Assembly (NCBI GenBank): GCA_030550295.1
Contig: JAUQPQ010000051.1
Span: 1-11,451, forward strand
Origin: Chloroflexota bacterium
Lineage (GTDB): Bacteria; Chloroflexota; Dehalococcoidia; SM23-28-2; HRBIN24
Direction of reading: 5' to 3'
Length of the DNA stretch: 11,451 nt
Shown here: positions 7,001 through 11,451 of the stretch, one piece after another
Numbering within the stretch: position 1 is the stretch's first letter
Layout of the letters: each line of letters opens with the position of its first letter
Notes under the pieces: model-generated
Told to the model about the DNA's origin: nothing
Databases searched by the model: none
What the model saw: the letters and a program-made list of their open reading frames with translations, nothing else
Translations under genes and position numbers: made by a program

Positions 7001-7112
7001 TCTGCTCTATGCTCTTGTGGAAGATATTCCTCTCCCGCCAGAAGCGGAGGATCTCCTCCTCCAGCCTGGGGAAGTGAACTTTACTATCGACGGGCTGGAA
7101 GATCTGGTCCAT
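4062..7112 (-). CDS. ileS: Isoleucyl-tRNA synthetase
   Basis: Charges tRNA-Ile with isoleucine in the cytosol. The 1016-residue product is a full-length class I synthetase. The HIGH motif appears as GIHH (58-61) and the KMSKS loop is intact (630-634). The CP1 editing domain shows WTTTPWTLPGNT (239-250) and GTGIVHIAPAFGGEDF (351-366), so it should clear Val-tRNA-Ile. CxxC pairs at 186/189, 425/428, 497/500 and 540/543 are likely metal-binding. The C-terminal half carries the anticodon-binding domain. The GIHH form and CPRCG at 186-190 resemble the actinobacterial/eukaryote-like IleRS type, a group often mupirocin-resistant, though resistance here is inference. ATG at 7112 gives the expected N-terminus (MDQIFQPVDSKVHFPRLEEE); the ribosome site is weak. 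There is no room for a T-box leader upstream. Confidence 0.98.
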   Translation of the reverse strand: MDQIFQPVDSKVHFPRLEEEILRFWRERNIFHKSIEQRPKDRQFTFYEGPPYANASPGIHHVLARVFKDVIIRFKTMQGYRVPRRAGWDTHGLPAELEVEKQLGITTKGEIEEKVGIAQFNNLCRQNVMRYLQEWEALTERIAFWLDMEKAYVTYRNEYIESCWWVLKQLWDKGLIYRDYRTVPHCPRCGTTLSDHEVAQGYREDTPDPSIWVKFPLREEGRKRLAPIVGDRPTFLVAWTTTPWTLPGNTALAVHPEAAYALAQVGEEVLIVASSLLPFTLDDYSLLATVPGRQLVGLPYEPLFDPMSWGTPPLQFDPAAEGALGPVPPGHQVEKAHTIVAADFVSLDEGTGIVHIAPAFGGEDFQLGRKEGLLYLQPVDPRGRFIGGPFQGQFVKEADEAIMEDLTRRGLLLRRETILHTYPFCWRCGTPLIYYAKPSWYIKTTACKERLIELNRQIDWYPSYIRDGRFGNWLENNVDWAISRERFWGIPLPFWECQSCGHQACIGSVAELTEMAIERQVVEKLHDLHRPFVDEVRLRCPQCSSPMVRVPEVADVWFDSGAMPYAQWHYPFENQEEFHRSFPADFICEGIDQTRGWFYTLHALSTLLWDSVSFRNCLCLELILDEKGEKMSKSRGNVVEPWPVIEAHGADAMRWYMFTSSPPWVPRRFSQGLVAESLRRFLLTLWNVYAFFVTYANLDKFHPALSPKGRPSLLDRWAISLLHDTVAKVTRELEAYNPTDAGRAIQEMVELLSNWYVRRSRRRFWKAESDEDKWAAYHTLYTCLVTLCRLLAPFTPFLAEAVYQNLEARILPQAPESVHLCDWPQPDPSLIDEKLISDMRLAMRITSLGRGARSKAGIKIRQPLSRLVVKVRYPVEKEALAELIPLILDELNIKSWQWANRDDDLEGLATASDEAGYAVGVDTSLTPELKQEGLARELVHRVQNLRKAAGLEISDRIVLYYHGWEGLREVMATYGDYVRQETLSVEVVEGQPPKEAWAQEQQLDGHPFILAVQRAG

Positions 7113-7165
7113 AGGGCGTGGGACTTGGGCCCCCTCGCTGGGTGGGCCATATCTCCATAGGGTAA

Positions 7166-7194
7166 AGTCTAGCTTTCATCCTTTGGAGGGTCAA
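7166..7194 (-). promoter_or_regulatory. Candidate promoter of the ileS operon
   Basis: Read leftward: TTGACC (7189-7194), a 17-base spacer and TAGACT (7166-7171), 5 of 6 and 4 of 6 matches to the vegetative consensus. The predicted start near 7159 gives a leader of about 47 bases. It lies in the 86-base gap after the hypothetical gene. Read-through from that gene is also possible. Confidence 0.4.
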
Positions 7195-7198
7195 ATGG

Positions 7199-7543
7199 CT
7201 ACCACTCTCGGAGGCATTCGAGGAGCCTCTGCCAGAGGCGTCGCCGCGCCTTTTCCCCCAAAATGGGCTGCAGGTCTTTGAGGCGTCTTTTCAAGTAGCG
7301 GGTAGCCGAAGCGACGCTAGGGGCATCGTTGCTGGCGGACGTCTCTGCTATAAGGGCCTGGGCAAGGGTCTCTAGGTGGTGGGAGGCGAGGGCCTTTAGC
7401 CTTGAGGCAGTGGCTTCGTCCAGGGGCAATGCTACAAGGCGGGGATCTTCTCCTAGGGCCTTGCGCACCTTTTCCTCTCCTAAGACGCGAGCCAGGTATA
7501 TGATAGCGCTACGCATGGCGCTATTGTGGACATATGCCCCCAT
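7199..7543 (-). CDS. Hypothetical helical protein
   Basis: I do not recognise a family. From the ATG at 7543 the product has 114 residues, is rich in Leu, Ala, Arg and Glu, and should be all-helical (for example ARVLGEEKVRKALGED near 22-37 and a very basic end, YLKRRLKDLQ to LLECLREW). There is no signal peptide, membrane span or Cys cluster. The frame extends back to 7717, but that part lies opposite rpsT and is unlikely to be coded. Other starts are ATG 7555 and ATG 7516. ATG 7543 lies exactly 7 bases after a TATGAT box, which suggests a leaderless mRNA. The next gene leftward is ileS, after 86 bases. A coding gene is likely because it is the only sensible ORF filling this gap, but function is unknown. 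Confidence 0.6.
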   Translation of the reverse strand: MGAYVHNSAMRSAIIYLARVLGEEKVRKALGEDPRLVALPLDEATASRLKALASHHLETLAQALIAETSASNDAPSVASATRYLKRRLKDLQPILGEKARRRLWQRLLECLREW

Positions 7544-7555
7544 ACCCCTTATCAT
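7527..7555 (+). promoter_or_regulatory. Promoter of rpsT
   Basis: TGGACA (7527-7532), a 17-base spacer and TATCAT (7550-7555), each 5 of 6 to the vegetative consensus. The predicted start near 7562 leaves a leader of about 15 bases that just includes the ribosome binding site GGAGG (7564-7568). Confidence 0.55.
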
Positions 7556-7556
7556 A
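7551..7556 (-). promoter_or_regulatory. -10 box of a likely leaderless transcript of the hypothetical gene
   Basis: Read leftward, TATGAT (5 of 6 to consensus) is followed by 7 bases and then ATG at 7543, so transcription would begin at or next to the start codon. No good -35 is visible (CAACTT at 7574-7579). It coincides, shifted by one base, with the rpsT -10 box on the other strand. Confidence 0.4.
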
Positions 7557-7576
7557 CCCTGACGGAGGTAGGGAAG

Positions 7577-7852
7577 TTGGCGACCAAATCGGCGGCTAAG
7601 GCGCATCGGCAGGCCAAGAAGAGGACGTTGCGAAACCGGGCTGTGAAGAGCTACACCAAGACCATGGTCAAGAAGGCAGAGTTGGCCATCGCATCGGGCG
7701 ATGTGAAGGCGGCCCAAGAGGCAGTGGTGGAGGCAGTCAGCGCCTTAGATCGGGCGGCCAAGAAAGGGGTTTTGCACTCCAACAACGTGGCGCGACGCAA
7801 GTCGCGACTTATGCGCAAGCTCAACGCCTTGTTAGCATCGGCCTCGTCTTAA
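7577..7852 (+). CDS. rpsT: 30S ribosomal protein S20
   Basis: Binds 16S rRNA early in assembly of the small ribosomal subunit. The 91-residue product is of normal length and highly basic. It shows the family start ATKSAAKAHRQAKKRTLRNRAVKS, shortened here to its key block KSAAK and RNRAVKS, and the end GVLHSNNVARRKSRLM. The start is taken as TTG 7577: GGAGG at 7564-7568 lies 8 bases before it, and the residues upstream of it do not match S20. TTG starts in rpsT are known from other bacteria, where they tie into autoregulation by S20. It diverges from the hypothetical gene and is followed after only 7 bases by the aminotransferase gene. Confidence 0.95.
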   Translation: MATKSAAKAHRQAKKRTLRNRAVKSYTKTMVKKAELAIASGDVKAAQEAVVEAVSALDRAAKKGVLHSNNVARRKSRLMRKLNALLASASS

Positions 7853-7859
7853 GAGGGGG

Positions 7860-9086
7860 ATGGTTTCCGGCTTAGGGGATCCTGAATTACGGGCCCTTTT
7901 TCCCCATCTTAGGTCCCTCATTTATATGAACACGGGCTGGCAGGGCCCCATGCCCAGACCTGTGGTAAAGGCAGTTACGAAGGCGCTGCGGTGGGAAGCC
8001 CAGGGCCCTACATCTCCCGGTGTGATGGAAGAGAAGTTGGCTACCTTTGCCCGGGCCAGGGAAGAGGCGGCGGCCCTTATTGGGGCGAGTCCCCATGAGA
8101 TATCCCTCCAGGAGAACACCACTGCTGGCATCAACGCTGTCCTTTGGGGGCTCCCCTTGCGGCCCGGCGACGAGGTATGCACTACCAATTTGGAACACCC
8201 GTCCCTCTTTGTCCCTCTGTTGTACTTGCGGCGCCGTCGCCGGGTAAAGCTGCGGGTGGTCACTGTGGCGCCCCAGGACGATGATGGCCAGATCCTCTCC
8301 CAGTTTGGAGGGGTCTTGGGGCCAAGGACGCGTTTGGTGGCCATAAGCCACATCCTATACGGCACGGGACAGCTATTGCCTGTAGCTCGGATCGCTGAGA
8401 TGGCTCATAGCTACGGTGCCTGGGTGCTTGTGGATGCGGCCCAATCGGTAGGGCAGATACCTGTTGACGTCAAGCAGTTGGGGTGTGACTTTTTGGCCTT
8501 TCCCGGCCACAAGTGGCTCTTGGGGCCTGCCGGCACGGGTGCCCTATATGTGCGTCAGGAGCTGGTGCCTACCTTGACTCCCCTCTTCGTCTCCCACCGC
8601 GCTGTTGCAAGTGTGCGTTGGCCTGGGCCTCTGCGGCCTGTTCAAGATCGCCTCTCCAAGTTGGAGCTCACTACGCGGAGCGTGGCCTTATGGTGGGGCT
8701 GGGTGGTGGCGGTGGGCCTAGTGAGGCGGTTAGGGCTGGAGGCCATAGCCCGTCATGATCTAGAGCTGGCGCAAAGGGCGGCGCAGAAGCTTGTAGCCAT
8801 CCCTGGGGTAGAGCTGCTCTCCCCTCAAACGCCTCAAAGCGGGCTTCTCTCTTTTCGAGTACGGGGAATAGATAGCTGGTCGGTTACGGCTGCCCTCTGG
8901 CAAGAGGCGAAGATAGTGGCCCGCACCGTCCCTGCCCTTAAGGCTACCCGCGTCTCTTTGCACCTCTTTAATACCCCTGAAGAGGTAGAGATCCTGGCAG
9001 ATGCGGTCTTCCGCATAGCCAAGAGCTCTGTCCTGGGTGGGGGGCCTCAGGTGCAGTTGGAGCGTCTGGCCATGGACGAGCTCTGA
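7860..9086 (+). CDS. Class V aminotransferase-fold PLP enzyme
   Basis: A 408-residue cytosolic pyridoxal-phosphate enzyme of the cysteine desulfurase / isopenicillin-N epimerase superfamily. The Schiff-base lysine is Lys218 in FPGHKWLLGPAGTGALY. Asp192 and Gln195 of VDAAQS hold the cofactor ring, His113 (LEHPS) should stack on it, and NTG at 24-26 lies at the entrance. The end RVSLHLFNTPEEVE (364-377) carries the substrate-carboxylate Arg. Only two cysteines exist (107 and 209), and the mobile catalytic-Cys loop of SufS/CsdA enzymes is absent, so cysteine desulfurase activity is unlikely; epimerase or lyase chemistry is more probable but unproven. ATG 7860 follows a purine-rich AAGAGGGGG with tight spacing. 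It is probably co-transcribed with rpsT, which says little about its substrate. Confidence 0.88.
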   Translation: MVSGLGDPELRALFPHLRSLIYMNTGWQGPMPRPVVKAVTKALRWEAQGPTSPGVMEEKLATFARAREEAAALIGASPHEISLQENTTAGINAVLWGLPLRPGDEVCTTNLEHPSLFVPLLYLRRRRRVKLRVVTVAPQDDDGQILSQFGGVLGPRTRLVAISHILYGTGQLLPVARIAEMAHSYGAWVLVDAAQSVGQIPVDVKQLGCDFLAFPGHKWLLGPAGTGALYVRQELVPTLTPLFVSHRAVASVRWPGPLRPVQDRLSKLELTTRSVALWWGWVVAVGLVRRLGLEAIARHDLELAQRAAQKLVAIPGVELLSPQTPQSGLLSFRVRGIDSWSVTAALWQEAKIVARTVPALKATRVSLHLFNTPEEVEILADAVFRIAKSSVLGGGPQVQLERLAMDEL

Positions 9087-9180
9087 GCGAATTGAGGGGC
9101 CACACTGGAGGCGCAGCCCTCTTCCTCTAGGAGGCGGTCTTCCTTGCAAGATATACTGGTGGAGGGACTGATCGGAACGT

Positions 9181-10254
9181 TTGGAGGAAGAAGGCGTTAG
9201 TCCCGTGAAGAGCTATCCCTTTGTATCCATCCTCCTAAGGGTGATAGGTGGTGTGGTCTCTGCCTTCATAGGGTTAAGGGCTGGGCACCTATTGGCAGAG
9301 GGGAAAGAGGGCTTAGTGCGCATCCTCTTCTTGGCTGTGACTCCTGTAGGCTTTACTCTTCTGGGGGCGGCGCTCACTCCACTGCTAGTGATAAGGCCCG
9401 TAAGGGCCTTTCAGGGGTGGGTAAGACAGATAAGGCCCCTGCAGCTGGTGCTAGGAGTGTTGGGGTTGGTGGCGGGCCTCCTTGCCTCTGCCTTGGTGGC
9501 CCCGTGGTTAATAGCCCTGCCAGGTGCGGCGGGTTTCTTCGCCCCGTTGGTGCTGAGCCTCACATTAGGGATCCTTGGCGCAGCGGCCCTAGTGGCCAGG
9601 GAAGAGGAAGTGGCCAACTGGCTGGCACGGGGCTGGTTCAGCCGGGGATGGCCCCCCAAAGAGGTGGTGGTTGACACCAGCGTCATCATCGATGGGCGAG
9701 TAGCCGATTTGGCCGCAACGGGCTTTTTGCCCGGCAGCTTGGTGGTGCCCAGGTTCATATTGGACGAGTTGCGCCACATCGCTGATTCCCCCGACCCTTT
9801 ACGGCGCAACCGGGGCCGCAGGGGGTTGGACGTATTGGGGCGGTTACGCCGGGAGGGGCATGTGCCCCTGCAAGTGGTGGACGACGACTTCCCTGACGTA
9901 GCCGATGTGGACACGAAGCTTATCTTGCTTGCCAAGAAGCTATCAGCCCCCATCCTCACCAACGACTTCAACTTGAACCGTCTGGCGGAGGTGGAGGGGG
10001 TCAAGGTGCTTAATGTCAACCAGCTGGCCAACGCCGTCAAGGTAGTCATCTTGCCTGGGGAGGAGATGGAGGTCCAGATCGTTCAGGAGGGGCGCGAGGC
10101 GGACCAGGGGGTAGGGTTTTTGGATGACGGCACCATGGTGGTGGTGGAGGGAGGACGTCGATACCTGAACGAGAGGCTAGTGGTAGTGGTCACCAGGGTG
10201 CTGCAGACGGTGGCAGGGAAATTGGTCTTCGCCCAGCCCAGGAGGGCAGAGTAG
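9181..10254 (+). CDS. Membrane PIN and TRAM domain protein (YacL-like)
   Basis: About 357 residues. Four hydrophobic segments (roughly 14-36, 46-72, 86-110 and 115-138) anchor a cytoplasmic PIN nuclease-like domain, followed by a TRAM RNA-binding domain (about 286-348). The PIN acidic residues are present: Asp165 in VDTSVIIDGR, Glu196 in ILDELRHIAD, Asp242 and Asp244 in ADVDTK, and Asp262 in LTNDFNL. This is the architecture of Bacillus YacL, which in many genomes precedes ispD as it does here; its cellular target is unsettled. The start is unresolved: TTG 9181 has GGAGGG 14 bases upstream, while GTG 9205 (MKSYPFVSILLR) is shorter by eight residues with AAGG 10 bases upstream and a more family-like start. 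The 94-base gap before it has a TATACT but no good -35. Confidence 0.92.
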   Translation: MEEEGVSPVKSYPFVSILLRVIGGVVSAFIGLRAGHLLAEGKEGLVRILFLAVTPVGFTLLGAALTPLLVIRPVRAFQGWVRQIRPLQLVLGVLGLVAGLLASALVAPWLIALPGAAGFFAPLVLSLTLGILGAAALVAREEEVANWLARGWFSRGWPPKEVVVDTSVIIDGRVADLAATGFLPGSLVVPRFILDELRHIADSPDPLRRNRGRRGLDVLGRLRREGHVPLQVVDDDFPDVADVDTKLILLAKKLSAPILTNDFNLNRLAEVEGVKVLNVNQLANAVKVVILPGEEMEVQIVQEGREADQGVGFLDDGTMVVVEGGRRYLNERLVVVVTRVLQTVAGKLVFAQPRRAE

Positions 10255-10255
10255 G

Positions 10256-10972
10256 GTGGGTGGCCCCTATGGACTGGTAGGGGCGGTAGTGGTGGCTGCT
10301 GGGCGTTCCACGCGAATGGGGGGTGTAGACAAGCTCTTCGCCCCCTTAGGAAAGTGGCCCTTGTTAGCCTATCCCCTCAAGGTGCTTGAGGAGTCCCCTC
10401 TGGTTGATATGGTGGTGCTAGTGCTAGGGCACCATAATCTGGAGGCGGGCAAGGCGCTGGTAGCTGACCTGGGGCTGCGCAAGGTGAGGCACACCTGTCT
10501 GGGCGGGGAGAGGCGGCAAGACTCAGTGCAGTCGGGGCTAGGCTATCTTCCTCCCTGCCAGTGGGTATTGGTTCATGACGGGGCGCGGCCCTTCCTCTTG
10601 GAGGAGCTTATCGCCTCCGCCTTAGAGGCGGCCCAGGAGACGGGCGCTGCAGTGCCGGCCCTCCCCATACCGGATACGGTGAAGGAGGTAGAGGGAGACC
10701 TGGTAGTTCACACCCATGACCGCCATCGTCTGTACATTGTCCAGACTCCCCAGGCCTTCGCCTATCAGCTCCTGGTTGAGGCGCATAGACAGGTTAAAGG
10801 AGATGTCACCGATGATGCCTCTATGGTGGAGGCGATGGGCCATAAGGTGAGAGTTTTCCCTGGGCATCCCTGGAACTTGAAGGTTACTACTGAGCATGAC
10901 TTGGCCTTAGCCCGTGCCTTGCTGGCTTGTGGTGGTCTGGCCGGTGACAGTACGTATAGGCCTGGGATATGA
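10256..10972 (+). CDS. ispD: 2-C-methyl-D-erythritol 4-phosphate cytidylyltransferase
   Basis: Third enzyme of the MEP isoprenoid pathway: joins MEP and CTP to give CDP-methylerythritol; cytosolic homodimer. The 238-residue product has normal length. The nucleotide-binding loop VVVAAGRSTRMG (11-22) with Lys26 (DKLF) is intact, as are GGERRQDSV, VHDGARP, PIPDTVK, TPQAF, DVTDDASMVE and NLKVTTEHDL. GTG 10256 begins one base after the PIN/TRAM stop and has GGAGGG (10241-10246) 9 bases upstream. The gene overlaps ispF by 29 bases, so the two pathway steps are translationally coupled; the intermediate enzyme IspE is not in the window. Confidence 0.97.
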   Translation: MGGPYGLVGAVVVAAGRSTRMGGVDKLFAPLGKWPLLAYPLKVLEESPLVDMVVLVLGHHNLEAGKALVADLGLRKVRHTCLGGERRQDSVQSGLGYLPPCQWVLVHDGARPFLLEELIASALEAAQETGAAVPALPIPDTVKEVEGDLVVHTHDRHRLYIVQTPQAFAYQLLVEAHRQVKGDVTDDASMVEAMGHKVRVFPGHPWNLKVTTEHDLALARALLACGGLAGDSTYRPGI

Positions 10973-11423
10973 TATCCATAGGTTCCAAGAGGGCAGGCCT
11001 CTCAAGGTGGGAGGCGTGGAGGTGCCGTGGCCAAGGGGCCTTGCCGGCCACAGCGATGCCGATGTCCTGTTGCATGCCATTATGGATGCTCTCCTGGGGG
11101 CAGCTGGCTATAAGGACATTGGGCATCATTTCCCGCCCCATGATCCGGCCTATGCGGGGGCAGATAGCCTAGCCCTATTAGGGCAGGTGGTAGACCTAGT
11201 AAGAAAGAAGGGTCTACGCGTGGGCAACGTCGATGCTGTAGTACTGGCCCAGGAGCCCGTCTTGGCCCCCTATCTGGAAGGGATGCGCCACCGTATCGCC
11301 TCGGCCTTAGGAGTTGGTGAGGGGCGGGTCAATATAAAGGCCAAGAGCCCAGAGGGTCTGGGTGAGCTGGGGCAGGGCCAGGGCATGGCTGCCCTAGCGG
11401 TGGCCATCTTGGAGGAGGTATGA
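10944..11423 (+). CDS. ispF: 2-C-methyl-D-erythritol 2,4-cyclodiphosphate synthase
   Basis: Fifth enzyme of the MEP pathway, forming the cyclodiphosphate with loss of CMP; a homotrimer with zinc and Mg sites. With GTG 10944 as start (TVRIGLGYDIHRF follows) the product has 159 residues, the family norm. Further GTG codons at 10914, 10929 and 10932 would add residues with no family match. Zinc ligands Asp10, His12 and His44 are present, as are GHSDADVLLHA, the IGHHFPP.D loop and GADS. The C-terminal nucleotide-binding segment reads NIKAKSPEGLGELGQGQG, where most relatives have ATT or AKT followed by GRGEG: the usual Arg is Gln. It overlaps the end of ispD by 29 bases and is followed after one base by another start codon. 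Confidence 0.96.
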   Translation: MTVRIGLGYDIHRFQEGRPLKVGGVEVPWPRGLAGHSDADVLLHAIMDALLGAAGYKDIGHHFPPHDPAYAGADSLALLGQVVDLVRKKGLRVGNVDAVVLAQEPVLAPYLEGMRHRIASALGVGEGRVNIKAKSPEGLGELGQGQGMAALAVAILEEV

Positions 11424-11424
11424 A

Positions 11425-11451
11425 GTGGGGCTGTGGGAGAGCATAAAACAG
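11425..11451 (+). CDS. Start of the next gene, cut by the window edge (possibly serine O-acetyltransferase)
   Basis: GTG 11425 lies 6 bases after GGAGGAGG (11411-11418), the best ribosome site in the window, and one base after the ispF stop. Nine codons are visible, MGLWESIKQ. CysE proteins often start in a similar way (ESI followed by a basic/polar helix), and the order ispD-ispF-(gltX)-cysE is known in Firmicutes, so cysE is a guess. An ATG overlapping the ispF stop gives only eight codons before a TAA and is not a gene. Confidence 0.45.

Noticed and set aside
7113..7198. Possible T-box riboswitch ahead of ileS
   Set aside because: Only 86 bases lie before the neighbouring gene and no T-box core or terminator hairpin is visible.
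7544..7717. N-terminal extension of the hypothetical gene back to 7717
   Set aside because: It would run entirely opposite rpsT and its promoter, and no ribosome site or family signal supports it.
9087..9180. Terminator or promoter between the aminotransferase and PIN/TRAM genes
   Set aside because: GAGGGGC/GCCCTC can pair only with a bulge and a 16-base loop and has no T-run; TATACT at 9152-9157 lacks a -35 and a TGN extension.
9411..10049. Leftward frame of 212 codons inside the PIN/TRAM gene
   Set aside because: It is Ser/Thr/Arg-rich low-complexity translation opposite a clear conserved gene.

Overview
The window is a dense stretch of bacterial chromosome with high GC content, almost no non-coding space and only housekeeping-type genes. 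There are no rRNA or tRNA genes, CRISPR arrays, insertion sequences or phage genes. No gene-free stretch exceeds 300 bases; the longest is about 150 bases (1412-1560) and holds two divergent promoters. The gene set suggests Chloroflexota, perhaps near Dehalococcoidia. The signs are a PIN/TRAM-ispD-ispF cluster, an IleRS with the GIHH form of the HIGH motif seen in Actinobacteria-like enzymes, a DUF503 protein, Gram-positive-type LexA-like boxes and many GTG/TTG starts. This is an inference from gene content, not a proven placement.

Layout. The 3' part of nadC (NAD synthesis) runs forward from the left edge and meets dtd tail to tail, the two stop codons sharing one CTAG. dtd and an FmdB-type zinc-ribbon gene form a leftward pair with an extended -10 promoter. 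Divergent from it, at 1502-1547, is a near-consensus promoter whose -10 box lies between two copies of a LexA-box-like sequence in a perfect inverted repeat. It reads into an overlooked 42-codon zinc-ribbon gene (1561-1689), then scpB and a DUF503 (YlxP-like) gene. A leftward block follows: a hypothetical helical protein, ileS, a membrane protein with a RodZ-like helix-turn-helix and a PASTA domain, and a membrane-anchored alpha/beta hydrolase. The last rightward block is rpsT, a class V aminotransferase, a membrane PIN/TRAM protein, ispD, ispF and the first codons of another gene, possibly cysE.

How the genes work together. ispD and ispF supply two steps of the MEP isoprenoid pathway and overlap by 29 bases. 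ileS, dtd and rpsT serve translation. scpB serves chromosome segregation. The HTH-PASTA protein and hydrolase look like envelope functions co-transcribed with ileS. The most unusual part is 1502-1689: a DNA-damage-type operator controlling a tiny zinc-ribbon protein, and possibly scpB, with no scpA beside it. A second curiosity is at 7543-7577, where rpsT and the hypothetical gene appear to share one symmetrical -10 element.
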